Origin: an uncultured Bacillota bacterium
GTDB lineage: Bacteria > Bacillota > Clostridia > Oscillospirales > Oscillospiraceae
Assembly (NCBI GenBank): GCA_947383275.1
Contig: CANDCW010000011.1
Location: 1 to 50,272, forward strand
DNA: 50,272 bases
Direction: 5' to 3'
The notes under the pieces are model-generated. The model searched no databases, was not told the origin of the DNA, and worked only from the letters and a program-made list of their open reading frames with translations. The translations under genes were made by a program, and so were the position numbers. Positions within the stretch are counted from its first letter, which is position 1. The number at the start of each line of letters is the position of its first letter. Shown here one piece after another: positions 23,150 through 31,725 of the stretch.

Positions 23150-24867
23150 GCTACTACCTCCTTGTTAATCGCGGTGAGCAGCTGCTCCCGCTCATCCCTA
23201 TACTTGAAAATCACTTCAATTCGGTCGTTCTCGTAAATCGTAATACGCTGGATCAGTCCATGGGCCAGCTCCTTGGTCAGTCGGTCAGGGAGTTGGAGAC
23301 CTCCAAAGGTTTTCAGCCAGGGATTATCCCCGGTCAGCGTCTCGGACTGACGGTGCTGCTCCTCCCGGAGTGCCAGAATACGGTTTTTCAGCCGCTCGGC
23401 CTCTCCGGTACAGCATATCTTCAGCTGCTCATATTCATCGCGGGACAGCTCTCCGGCCAAAAAATCCTGCATAACCGTCTTTTTTCGGTTTTCAGCCCGC
23501 TCCAGGTCCAGATTCAGCCGCCGGAGTTCCGCCGCTCTGGCGGTGATTTGTCCCTCTTTTCCAGCGGAGAGATGTCTGGCCAGTCGTACAGTATCCACCG
23601 CCTGCTCGATTTCCTTGCCAATCAGCTGGGACAGGGCGTCCAGCAGGATATCCTCCCGCAGGAATTTGTAGGCGCAGCCGCTCCGCTCCAGCATAGCGGC
23701 GTGGTTGGGACACATGTAATGGTAGGACACCTTTTTCCCTTTGACCACCTGCTTATACCGCACCATAGGCCGGCCGCAGTCGCCGCAGTAAACCAGGCCT
23801 TTCAGAATATTTTCGCTCTTTCCCAGGTGATCGTACTTTCCCAGATTGGCGTGGTATTCTTTCTGTTTCAAATCACAAATGGATTGTACAGCGTCAAAGT
23901 CTGCTTGGCTGATGATGGCCTCATGGGTATTCTCCACAATGGTCCATTCCGACTTCGGCAGGAGCCGGTCCGGTATCCCGGCGTAAAACTCCGAGCGACG
24001 GCGGCCCTGTACCATATGGCCCAGGTAGACTTGGCTGCGCAGGATATTCTTTACCGTTTCCACCTTCCAGGGCTTGGGCTGGGCGAACCGCTGGTCGATC
24101 AGGATGCCTTTCTGGTACCGGTAGCAGCAGGGGGACAAAATCCCGGAATTGTTCAGCCAGCGGACAATGCCTGCATTGCTGACGCCCTCCAATTTTTTCT
24201 GAAAAATCATTCGGACCACTTCGGCGGCCTCCGGATCAACGATGATCCGGTGCCTGTCCGCTGGGTCTTTGATGTAGCCATAGGAGGCGTAGCCTCCGAT
24301 AAACTCCCCATGTTTGATTTTCTCTCGCAGAACAGAGCCGGACTTTCGGGAAATATCCTTGGAATATACCTGATTCATCAGGTTTTTTAACGCGACCACC
24401 AGACAGTCGGCGGTGGTGGCGTCGGCGCTGTCGTAGCCGTCCCCGATGGAGATAAAGCGGACGCCCATCGCCGGAAATACGTGTTCCAGGTAGTTGCCGG
24501 CCTCAATGTAATTCCGACCAAAACGGGACAGGTCCTTGACCACGATGCAGTTGGCTTTTCCAGCACAGATGGCCTCCATCATGGTCTCGAACCCGGGCCG
24601 CTGGAAATTCGTCCCGGTCTCGCCGTTGTCCTCGTAGATGGAAAGCAGCGTTAAGTCGCCCTGGCTCTGAATGTATTCCCGAATGAGCGCTTTCTGATTT
24701 TGCAGGGCCTCGCTGTCCTTCCTATCCCTGGTTTCCAGGATGGACAGGCGGGCGTAACCCACGGTAGCATAGGTTTTCTCAGCGGGAGCCGCAGTCTGCC
24801 TCTGCTCAGACAGGGCTTGTCCACTGTTTGCAGCCCTGATCTGGTCCTTTCGGCTTTTCCTCGCCAT
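23146..24867 (-). CDS. Large serine recombinase 2 of a triplet
   Basis: 573 residues. It has a 30-residue charged N-terminal extension before the catalytic domain, then YARLS with nucleophile Ser42, NGETGTNFQRPGF, VKDLSRFGRNYIEAGNYLEH, the recombinase domain (GGYASYGYIKDPADRHRIIV), a zinc ribbon (VYCGDCGRPMV ... CPNHAAM), a coiled coil (about 450-520) and a C-terminal GLIQRITIYENDRIEVIF block. It starts 2 bp after the stop of recombinase 1 and overlaps recombinase 3. It is intact and diverged from its two neighbours, so the triplet is not a recent duplication. Confidence 0.93.
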   Translation of the reverse strand: MARKSRKDQIRAANSGQALSEQRQTAAPAEKTYATVGYARLSILETRDRKDSEALQNQKALIREYIQSQGDLTLLSIYEDNGETGTNFQRPGFETMMEAICAGKANCIVVKDLSRFGRNYIEAGNYLEHVFPAMGVRFISIGDGYDSADATTADCLVVALKNLMNQVYSKDISRKSGSVLREKIKHGEFIGGYASYGYIKDPADRHRIIVDPEAAEVVRMIFQKKLEGVSNAGIVRWLNNSGILSPCCYRYQKGILIDQRFAQPKPWKVETVKNILRSQVYLGHMVQGRRRSEFYAGIPDRLLPKSEWTIVENTHEAIISQADFDAVQSICDLKQKEYHANLGKYDHLGKSENILKGLVYCGDCGRPMVRYKQVVKGKKVSYHYMCPNHAAMLERSGCAYKFLREDILLDALSQLIGKEIEQAVDTVRLARHLSAGKEGQITARAAELRRLNLDLERAENRKKTVMQDFLAGELSRDEYEQLKICCTGEAERLKNRILALREEQHRQSETLTGDNPWLKTFGGLQLPDRLTKELAHGLIQRITIYENDRIEVIFKYRDEREQLLTAINKEVVA

Positions 24868-24869
24868 GC

Positions 24870-26501
24870 CTACACCGCCTCCCGAAGTTCATCGTCCTCC
24901 GCAAAGGAGGAGGCCACGGCCTTGGCCTGCTCAAACTGTGCCTGATATTGGAACACAATCTCAATCCGGCTGTCCTCGTAGACCAGAATCCGCTCCACCA
25001 GACGCACCAGCACATCCCGGTTCAACACGTCAATTTGGCCGAACCGCTGAAAGTATTCAATCCAGGGGCTGTCCGGGGAGGTGTTGGCCAGCATTTCATC
25101 CAGCTGATGCCGCTGCGTCTCAATGGACTGTTCAACTTCTTCACAATCCTTGGTGAAAATGCGCTTGAAATCGTAAAAATCCTCCTTGGACACCTCGCCG
25201 CTGGCATAGCGGCGGTAGAGATTGTCCCTGATTTCCTGTTTTCGGGCCAGTTCCCGCCGCAGAGTATCCAGCCGGCGGTCCATCCGCTCCAGCGTCACCC
25301 GCTGCATGGGGCGGCGGCTGATGGCCTCCAGCGCTCCACGCAGCTCCGCTACCATCTTGATGTGAAAGTTGATCCCCTCCAGCACTGCCTGCTCCAGCTT
25401 GGTCTCGCTGATGCTGTGGGTGGAGCATACCGATTTATCCGCCCGGTGGGCGGCGCAGACAAAATAACCGTAGGTCTTTTCGCCATAGAGACTGGTTTTT
25501 CGGATCATATTGCTCTTGCAGTCCCCGCAGCATACCAGCCCCGACAGAGGATAGACCACGCTGGCCCCGGGGGCCTTTCGGGTATCCTTGCCCGTCAAAC
25601 GGGCCGCAAGTCGGAAATCCTCCTGACTGATAATGGCCTCGTGGGTCCCCTCCACCCGCATCCAGGCTTCAGGCGGGCGCTCGACCACCGTCCTGACCTT
25701 GTAATTGGGAGTGGTGCGCTTGCCCTGAGTCATAATGCCCAGATAGACCTCGTTTTCCAGAATACGAAGTACCGCCCGGGCACTCCACTTGGCTTTGCTC
25801 TGCACCTGGTATCCGGTCTTGAAGTTGATCCCCTTAGACCGCTTGTACTCCATGGGAGACAAGACTCCCAGTGCGTTCAGATCATCCGAAATGGCCTGAC
25901 AGCTTTGTCCGGCAATACGACGGGCGAAAATCTCCCGTACCGTCTCAGCCGCCTCCGGGTCAACCACCAAACGGTTTTTGTTCTCCGGGTCCTTGGCATA
26001 GCCATAGACAGCGAAGGAGCCGATAAACTCCCCGTTCCGCCGCTTCACATCCAGGTGGCTGCGGATCTTGATGGAGGTGTCCCGGCAATAGCTGTCGTTC
26101 ATCAAATTTTTGAAGGGCAGCATCAGGCTGCTGGAGCTGTCCAGGTGGGCGGTGTCGTAATTGTCATTGATGGCGATAAAACGCACTCCCAGGGCCGGGA
26201 ACAGCTTTTCGATGTACTGGCCCGACTCGATGTACTCCCGTCCAAATCGGGACAGGTCCTTGACCACCACGCAGTTGACTTTGCCGGACTTCACCGCCTC
26301 CAGCATCTCCCGGACGTGGGGCCGGTCAAAGCTGGTGCCGGTGTAGCCATCGTCGTAGCCCTCCATGACCAGGTGCAGCTCCGGGTCACGGTCGATGTAG
26401 GCGTGGATCAGGTCGCGCTGATTCTTGATGCTGTCGCTTTCCGCCTTTTTGTCCAGGTCCTCCTTGGACAGACGGCCATAGGCGTAACAAAAAAATTCCA
26501 T
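24870..26501 (-). CDS. Large serine recombinase 1 of a triplet
   Basis: 543 residues from the ATG at 26499-26501, chosen because an AGGAGG site lies 8 bp upstream. In-frame start codons further upstream would add MSGGF-like residues with no ribosome site. Catalytic domain: YAYGRLS with Ser12, YTGTSFDRPHV, VKDLSRFGREYIESGQYIEK. The recombinase domain has GSFAVYGYAKDPENKNRLVV, the zinc ribbon VCCGDCKSNM with a later His/Cys pair, then a coiled coil and VERILVYEDSRIEIVF. It is the first gene of the recombinase operon, 139 bp downstream of a small DUF6870-like gene. Confidence 0.93.
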   Translation of the reverse strand: MEFFCYAYGRLSKEDLDKKAESDSIKNQRDLIHAYIDRDPELHLVMEGYDDGYTGTSFDRPHVREMLEAVKSGKVNCVVVKDLSRFGREYIESGQYIEKLFPALGVRFIAINDNYDTAHLDSSSSLMLPFKNLMNDSYCRDTSIKIRSHLDVKRRNGEFIGSFAVYGYAKDPENKNRLVVDPEAAETVREIFARRIAGQSCQAISDDLNALGVLSPMEYKRSKGINFKTGYQVQSKAKWSARAVLRILENEVYLGIMTQGKRTTPNYKVRTVVERPPEAWMRVEGTHEAIISQEDFRLAARLTGKDTRKAPGASVVYPLSGLVCCGDCKSNMIRKTSLYGEKTYGYFVCAAHRADKSVCSTHSISETKLEQAVLEGINFHIKMVAELRGALEAISRRPMQRVTLERMDRRLDTLRRELARKQEIRDNLYRRYASGEVSKEDFYDFKRIFTKDCEEVEQSIETQRHQLDEMLANTSPDSPWIEYFQRFGQIDVLNRDVLVRLVERILVYEDSRIEIVFQYQAQFEQAKAVASSFAEDDELREAV

Positions 26502-26639
26502 GAGAAAACCTCCTGACATTCCCCGCAACATGCGGATTTTCAGTCAGAAAGCACTCATGGAATAACCTTATCTGATTTGATCCGCATTCAGTATATCAGC
26601 TTTTTCGCTCTGTGTAAAGGGCGAGTTTTACCGGCGCTG

Positions 26640-26903
26640 TCATTTAGAATGTTCCAGGCACTCCTCCAGGACAGCCTGGAGGGGCCGGGTTCCGGCAAAG
26701 GAGGTCTTGACCAAAAGACCGCCGCAGCGGTAGACGAAGGGATTGCCCTTCATCTGTCGGGCGGCCTCCCGGATTCGCTCGGCCGGCGGAAGCGCTGGGT
26801 TTACATGGATGTCCCGGATATCCGGCACTGTGGCCGGGTCCACGGAGCGGATGTCGGTTTCCTTCATTTGCGTGTACTGTTCTGCTGTGATCTTTTCCCG
26901 CAT
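26640..26903 (-). CDS. Small DUF6870-like protein upstream of recombinases
   Basis: 87 residues beginning MREKITAEQYTQMKETDIRS and containing VDPATVPDIRDIHVNPALPP, ERIREAARQMKGNPFVYRCG and GLLVKTSFAGT. I recall this pattern as DUF6870, a short conserved protein encoded near serine recombinases in Clostridia elements. The function is not known. It may be a recombination directionality or regulatory factor given its place, which is inference. An AAGGGGG site precedes the ATG. Confidence 0.7.
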   Translation of the reverse strand: MREKITAEQYTQMKETDIRSVDPATVPDIRDIHVNPALPPAERIREAARQMKGNPFVYRCGGLLVKTSFAGTRPLQAVLEECLEHSK

Positions 26904-26928
26904 AAGATGACCCCCTTGTAAATAATAG

Positions 26929-26970
26929 GGGAAGGCACCCCAGACATGGCCTGGAGTGCCTTCCTTTTTT
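26929..26970 (+). terminator. Hairpin with T-run on the plus strand
   Basis: Arms GGAAGGCACCCCAG and CTGGAGTGCCTTCC followed by TTTTTT on the plus strand. No plus-strand gene lies upstream, so it may block antisense transcripts entering from the recombinase operon side, or act as an RNA hairpin in the minus-strand leader. Confidence 0.55.
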
Positions 26971-27076
26971 GACAGCTTAATAATAACACAGAATTAAACG
27001 CAATTACAACTACCTTCTAGCGGCAGATACAGCGAAGTACAGCCGCAAATTTCCCGCAAAAGCCGCGCAAATCGGT

Positions 27077-27566
27077 TTAGTTGAGTTTTGCGACGTACTG
27101 GTACATCCCCGTCAAAGTCTTCAACGCCTTGGCTTTTAACGTTTGGACTGTCCGGATAGATAAATCCAGGGATTCAGCCACTTTTTCTTGGGATAACCTC
27201 TCAAAATAGGACAAATGTATCACTTCTGCTTGACTGGACTCCAAGAGCGAGATGTAGTAATCCAGCCGCTTCTGCTCCTGCTCCAGCTCCACCAGATGCA
27301 CCACAATCTCCTCTTTTGTGTCAGCGTTCAGCTTATCAACCTTGCTCTGGTAGTTGAGCGCGATGTAGAGGGTCTTGTCGGAGATGTGGCCCTCGGTGTG
27401 ACTGCTGCCGCCAGCACCATGCCCCAAGGCCATCGCACTGATTATCTCAGCCTCGGATGTACGGGCGGGGTGTTCCAACTCAGTAGTGTAGCAGAGCGAT
27501 CTTCCGCGTGCGCTCCTGATAAGTTTCCAGCAGGTTGATTACATAGGATCGCATATCGTTATTCAT
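27077..27566 (-). pseudogene. Sigma-70 region 4-like regulator, frameshifted
   Basis: From the ATG at 27564-27566 (site AAAGGAAA) one frame reads MNNDMRSYVINLLETYQERT, RKIALLHY and stops at a TGA at 27480-27482. One extra T there breaks the frame. The next frame continues ELEHPARTSEAEIISAMALG and runs to 27077, ending with a region 4-type helix-turn-helix (VIHLSYFERLSQEKVAESLD, LSIRTVQTLKAKALKTL). The whole is a sigma-like regulator of about 160 residues of the kind found in conjugative elements of Firmicutes. The 3' part could still be made from a TTG at 27476-27478. Probably inactive. Confidence 0.7.
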
Positions 27567-28171
27567 AATGAATTTCCTTTCCAATCAAAATTTATTGTTG
27601 TACTGTGAAGCGATAAATGTGATTGGCGGAGAACGACACCTGGGATAAACCCCATAGGTATAAAAAGAGCGGCCGAATCCACAAAGCTGTGAAAATTCGG
27701 CCGCTTGGTACGCATTGAGATATCTTGTCGATGTGACTGATCGGGCAGGCGGAGGTTTTGTCGATCCTTGAACCGGCTCCCTTCTATTCCTGCGAGAGAA
27801 ATTGAGACAAGGACGCCTGAATGCTTTCAAGTAAGCGGTGTGTCCTGGCACGTCATACCGGCGGACATTCTCAATACGATGGATTGTCCATCGCATAGGA
27901 ACTCCTTCCGTTTACGGCTGGCACACAGACGGCTTATCTCCCTTCACCAAGGGGAAAAGTGGCAGTTTTACTGCCGCCTGCCGGGGTGGTTGAATCCCTC
28001 CGTTTGTCTCAATACTGCCACTGGAGATAGTATAGAAACTAAAAGGGGCGTGTTCGGGGCTTTACCGGGGCTTTATCGGGGCTGTTTTCGCATATTTCGA
28101 CAAAAAAGTCAGTCAGCAGAATTTCCCTAAACAGGATGCCATTCTGCTGACCGATATTGATTTATACATAT
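27567..28171. other. 600-bp gap without a supported gene; contains a hairpin and short repeats
   Basis: Perfect 11-bp arms AGCGGCCGAAT (27668-27678) and its complement (27695-27705) are followed on the minus strand by CTTTTTAT, so this is a plausible terminator for minus transcripts. Three near-copies of the 11-bp unit CGGGGCTTTAC lie at 28055-28087. The open frames here (27585-27896 minus, 27768-28130 plus) have no ribosome site and low-complexity or atypical composition, so I do not call them genes. Confidence 0.6.
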
Positions 28172-28876
28172 TTAATCTGGTAAAACAAATTTATATCCGA
28201 CTCCGCGCATATTTTGAATGTAGTCTTTATCGACAGTGGCCAACTTCTTTCGGAGTTTCTTGATCAGTGATTTTACAGCTTCATCCACAGCTACAGTGGG
28301 TTCATCATCCCAGATATGGCTGTAAATCTGTCCACGGGAAAATACCTGACCAGGATAAGCAGCGAGGCAGTGCAGCAAGTCAAATTCTTTACGACTCAAT
28401 TCCAGCGGTTTACCATCCACCATAACTTGTCTGTATCGGGGACTGATGATCAATTCTGCCCCACGGATAAGAGGCTGATGTTGTTCATGATTAATGTCTG
28501 AATCAATATATAATCGCATCAAGGCGTTTGCCTGTGCAACACAAACCTCTATATTCAGCGGTTTTTCGAGATAAGTATCTGCACCTGCATTGAGAAGCGT
28601 AATGATTTCCTCCGATGTTAAAGGAGCAGTAAGTACTAAAATTGGAGTGTGGTTCGTACACCGCATTGTTTTGAGCAGTTCCATACTGTCTATATCATCA
28701 AGTTGGATATCCAGAATAACCAGACAATAATCCTGCTTCATATAGCTGGTCAGTGCTTCCACCGCAGATGTTATGCAGCACACCTCTGTCAAGCTATCCC
28801 GTAAGCCTTCTCGTATACTCTGACATGTGGCTAAATCATTATCCACAACTAATATCTGTCTCTTTATGCGGATCAC
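28172..28876 (-). CDS. Orphan OmpR-family response regulator
   Basis: 234 residues. The receiver has VVDNDLA near the N-terminus (one Asp of the acidic pocket replaced by Asn), phospho-acceptor Asp in VILDIQLDDID and Lys in LEKPLN. The C-terminal winged helix is OmpR-type (LSRKEFDLLHCLAAYPGQVF, SRGQIYSHIW, then VKSLIKKLRKKL and VGYKFVLPD). The start is probably the GTG at 28874-28876. No histidine kinase is adjacent. The base composition is clearly more AT-rich than the surrounding genes, which fits acquisition with the integrative element. It may control transfer or excision genes (inference). Confidence 0.88.
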   Translation of the reverse strand: MIRIKRQILVVDNDLATCQSIREGLRDSLTEVCCITSAVEALTSYMKQDYCLVILDIQLDDIDSMELLKTMRCTNHTPILVLTAPLTSEEIITLLNAGADTYLEKPLNIEVCVAQANALMRLYIDSDINHEQHQPLIRGAELIISPRYRQVMVDGKPLELSRKEFDLLHCLAAYPGQVFSRGQIYSHIWDDEPTVAVDEAVKSLIKKLRKKLATVDKDYIQNMRGVGYKFVLPD

Positions 28877-28902
28877 CCCTTATTTGGTTTCAGTCAAATG
28901 TC

Positions 28903-29040
28903 TTATTTTAAGTAGACCAGATCCTTTTCAAAAGCATATTCATTCCCCCAAGCCTCCAATGTAATAAGAGAGGTCTTTGCCACATTGATGCCCTCTACTG
29001 TCCCTTTAGAAACGGTAACTGCCGACTTTTGTCCCTTCCA
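28903..29040 (-). pseudogene. C-terminal fragment of an unknown protein
   Basis: The minus frame reads TLLWKGQKSAVTVSKGTVEG, INVAKTSLITLEAWGNEYAF, EKDLVYLK and stops at 28903-28905. It looks like real coding sequence, but there is no start codon and it runs into the structured RNA region upstream. The family is not recognised. Confidence 0.4.
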
Positions 29041-29044
29041 CAAC

Positions 29045-29180
29045 AGGGTTATAAGCTCAGCTTACTCCACGCCTTAGAGAGATTGGGGCAGAGCCTTAGC
29101 TTGCCACCCAGTATCTACAGGCCGCCGTACAGATAGCGTCTCAAGCAGTTGCCCCTTTCGGCTTAATTCTCTCATTCAGA
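29045..29180 (-). ncRNA. Structured RNA remnant, possibly HEARO / IscB omega-RNA-like
   Basis: The minus strand folds well: GAGAGA (29168-29173) pairs with TCTCTC (29077-29082), GGGGCA (29150-29155) with TGCCCC (29085-29090), GCTTG (29142-29146) with CAAGC (29099-29103), and TATCT with AGATA (29131-29135 with 29112-29116) around a GGCGGCC loop. A nested multi-stem RNA of about 130 nt with the strings AAGCCGAAAGGGGCAACTGC and GGTGGCAAGCTAAGGC resembles my memory of HEARO RNAs that precede IscB nuclease genes. No IscB or TnpB coding sequence follows; only an unrelated fragment does. If correct, it is a solo RNA left by a lost insertion element. The class assignment is a recollection. The pairing is seen directly. 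Confidence 0.42.
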
Positions 29181-29194
29181 AACAGCAGAAATAA

Positions 29195-30736
29195 TCAAGG
29201 CCGTGTGTACTGTTCCAGCGACATGAACTGTACGCTATTTTCTTTCGCAAACAATTGAATCGGCTTGCCGCTGGCACCATACAGGCGGACAGTCAGGGCC
29301 GCCACGCCGTCAATGTAGAAGATACCTACAGAGCCCTCCTGAATGTAGGTGAAGGAATAAATCTCACCCGGCTGGAGCTCCGCTGCCGTCTCAGTGATTA
29401 GGGTGTCACCCTCATTGAACCAAAGCTGGAGTTTATGTTCAGCGGGATTGACCGCAATGAACTTGTTTAATCCGGGGTTGCCGTCAAAGTCAAAGCTCAG
29501 GCCGAATATGCCCTCTTTCTCATAACAGAACTCGCCTTGGATCAGAAAGCTCTCATAGCAGGTAAAGGTATCCATATAGACGTAGGAATCCTTAGCCTTC
29601 ACAAGCACCTCTGGTTTCTTTACTGACAGCAATCGGCGGGCGGTAAAGCCCTCCGCGACAGAATCCACCGGCGCCAGCGCCAAATCCCCGTTTTCTTTCT
29701 GAATGATTTTCTGCACCGCCAGATTGCCCGCCCAGTCGGTAACGCCCATGGTGGAAAACATCACCTCAGACCGGCGGGCCCAGCCCACCATGTAGGAATT
29801 TTCTCCGTCCTCCACATGCTTGGCGGCGTAGAACAGTTTGCCGTCCAGACGTTTGGCCTCTCCATAGGGGCCGTAGGGGGTGTCGGAAGCGGCAAACCAA
29901 AGGGTATCGTCCTGGCCCGAGTAGGTGAGATACCAGGTGTTGCCTAGGCGGAAGGTGTCGCTGCACTCCAGATTCCAAAAGCTCTCGGTGGGGTCGGAAA
30001 AGATGATGCCGTCATAGGTGCTGGTCTGCAGGTCGGCGCTCAGAGTAAACTTCAAGATCCGGGCCACGCCGTCTTGAGCGGCGGTTACCGTCAGGGTGAT
30101 ACTCCCGCTGTCAGGATCGTAGTAGGCCTGGGGGTCGCGGAAGTCCCGCTTCTGGCCCAGTTCCTCGGGCGGGATCAGTTCCCAGTCCGGCAGCTTTGTA
30201 AAAGCCAAGGGGCTGTCCCCCTCCGCCACCAGAATTTTTTCTTTAAACTCCATGGGCCCATCGGTGTGGCCGGTGTAGAACAAATAGTATTTCTCACCCA
30301 CCTTTACCACGGAGCCAGTGCCGATCCAGTCATCCTGAGCGCCCGGGGTAGACTCCAGAATCGCCTCGTCATATTCGATGTAGCGGACAAAATCCGTGGT
30401 GGTGGCCAGATAGAGGGAATGGTTGCGGGAATCGCCCTTATCCTTCAGGTAGTAGATGTAATAGACGCCGTCCTCATAGAAGGGCATAGTGTCCCCCACA
30501 TAGGGCTGCTCGCCTCCATCCAGGGCGGGCCGGAAATAAGCCCGATAGTTGTAAGCCGCCTCCTGCTGCTCCGGCGTAGTCAGTTGGGAAAAATCTTTGT
30601 CATTTCCAGGGTCGGCAAAGCTGCCGTCTCCATTGGAATTTTGTCCGCAGCCGCTGAATAAAAAAATGGTCAATAAAAACAATACCAAGCAGATTGGTGC
30701 AGCCCCAATATTCATTCCAGCTTTTTCCTTCCGCAT
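29195..30736 (-). CDS. GH32-like fructan-active lipoprotein
   Basis: A surface lipoprotein of about 513 residues with a signal peptide ending in LFSGC and a five-bladed-propeller glycosidase fold. GH32 landmarks are RDFRDPQAYY (the Arg-Asp-Pro motif, transition-state Asp) and WNLECSDTF (the Glu-Cys motif, acid/base Glu). The first motif, normally WMNDPNG, is altered to VGDTMPFYEDGVYYIYY, where the Asp of GDTMP may be the nucleophile. A C-terminal beta-sandwich follows from about residue 370. It would trim fructans or sucrose-type sugars outside the cell, or only bind them. It is last in the sugar operon and its start overlaps the fructokinase stop (TGATG; an in-frame GTG lies one codon upstream). 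Confidence 0.82.
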   Translation of the reverse strand: MRKEKAGMNIGAAPICLVLFLLTIFLFSGCGQNSNGDGSFADPGNDKDFSQLTTPEQQEAAYNYRAYFRPALDGGEQPYVGDTMPFYEDGVYYIYYLKDKGDSRNHSLYLATTTDFVRYIEYDEAILESTPGAQDDWIGTGSVVKVGEKYYLFYTGHTDGPMEFKEKILVAEGDSPLAFTKLPDWELIPPEELGQKRDFRDPQAYYDPDSGSITLTVTAAQDGVARILKFTLSADLQTSTYDGIIFSDPTESFWNLECSDTFRLGNTWYLTYSGQDDTLWFAASDTPYGPYGEAKRLDGKLFYAAKHVEDGENSYMVGWARRSEVMFSTMGVTDWAGNLAVQKIIQKENGDLALAPVDSVAEGFTARRLLSVKKPEVLVKAKDSYVYMDTFTCYESFLIQGEFCYEKEGIFGLSFDFDGNPGLNKFIAVNPAEHKLQLWFNEGDTLITETAAELQPGEIYSFTYIQEGSVGIFYIDGVAALTVRLYGASGKPIQLFAKENSVQFMSLEQYTRP

Positions 30737-31716
30737 CACAGTCCACCTCCATCTCCGCTCATAAGAGCTTCCACCTCTGCCTGTTCTGGCATGGAGCGGA
30801 TTGCTCCCTTTCTGGTGGTGACAAGATAAGCGGCGGCGTTAGCGAAGCGCAGCATGTCGGTCAGATCCGCTTCTGTCAAATTTTCTGTGCCGTGTTCCAG
30901 AACAAAGTTCAGCACGCAGGCGCAGAAGGTGTCCCCCGCGCCGGTGGTCTCGATGGTGCCGCCCAGCTTGACGGCGGGAACAAACACCCGCCTGCCTCCG
31001 TAGTAGGAGCAGCTGCCCTCTGCCCCGGCGGTGACGTTCAAAATGCGGATGTTGGGGTACTCCGCCTGAAGGACAGCGGCGCCCTTGTCAAAGTCCGTCT
31101 GGCCGGTCATAAACTCCAGCTCATTGTCGGCAATCTTCAGCACGTCGCATTGCCCCAGCCCCCAGGCGATCTGCGCCCGGGCATCCTCCAGACCGGCCCA
31201 CAGGGGCGGGCGGAGGTTGGGGTCAAAGGACACCAGAGCTCCGGCGTCTTTTGCGCAGGCCACTGCCTTTTTGGTGGCCTCGCGCACGCCGGGATGGGTC
31301 ATGGACAGAGTGCCGAAGTGGAAGACGCGGCTATTGGCGATCACATCCTCCGGCACCTCATCGGCGGTAAGCAGCATATCAGCGCCGGGGTCGCGGTAGA
31401 AGGAGAAATCCCGGTCGCCGTTGGCGAAGGTCTGCACAAAGGCCAGGGTCGTGTGGGCGGCAGGGTCCATCACCAGATTTGTCAGGTCGATGCCGGCCTG
31501 TTCCACCACCCCGCGGAGCTGGCGGCCAAACATATCCTCCCCCACCTTGCCCACAAAGGCGGTGGCCTTCCCCAGCTTTTGCAGCATGGCCAGCACATTG
31601 CAGGGCGCGCCGCCGGGGTTGGCCTCCAGCAGCGGATTTCCCTGTTCGCTGACTCCATTCTGCGTAAAGTCGATCAGCAGCTCTCCAAGGGCCACAACGT
31701 CGAATTTTCGATTCAT
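30736..31716 (-). CDS. scrK: Fructokinase, PfkB family
   Basis: A 326-residue ribokinase-fold sugar kinase that phosphorylates fructose with ATP. The N-terminal substrate region is VVALGELLIDF then LEANPGGAPCNVLAMLQKLG, PfkB signature 1. The C-terminal signature 2 with the catalytic base is TIETTGAGDTFCACVLNF (Asp of GAGD). The order ALGELLIDF, NPGGAPCNV and FVGKVGEDMFG is typical of bacterial fructokinases in sucrose operons. It sits between the two GH32 genes, 9 bp after the first. Confidence 0.93.
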   Translation of the reverse strand: MNRKFDVVALGELLIDFTQNGVSEQGNPLLEANPGGAPCNVLAMLQKLGKATAFVGKVGEDMFGRQLRGVVEQAGIDLTNLVMDPAAHTTLAFVQTFANGDRDFSFYRDPGADMLLTADEVPEDVIANSRVFHFGTLSMTHPGVREATKKAVACAKDAGALVSFDPNLRPPLWAGLEDARAQIAWGLGQCDVLKIADNELEFMTGQTDFDKGAAVLQAEYPNIRILNVTAGAEGSCSYYGGRRVFVPAVKLGGTIETTGAGDTFCACVLNFVLEHGTENLTEADLTDMLRFANAAAYLVTTRKGAIRSMPEQAEVEALMSGDGGGL

Positions 31717-31725
31717 TTCTGCCTC

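Noticed and set aside
24948..26516. A 522-codon plus-strand frame, and similar long frames at 20240-21352, 23137-24390, 33739-35319 and 40074-41945
   Set aside because: Each is antisense to a clear, intact or recognisable protein gene (recombinases, binding protein, GH31) and has no ribosome site or recognisable domain. High GC and codon bias create these open shadow frames.
28055..28087. Three 11-bp repeats that might suggest a CRISPR or iteron array
   Set aside because: They are directly adjacent with no spacers and only three imperfect copies. No replication gene is adjacent.
27585..28130. Two overlapping short frames (27585-27896 minus and 27768-28130 plus)
   Set aside because: No ribosome site, unusual composition and no recognisable motif. 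The plus one crosses a repeat-rich stretch.
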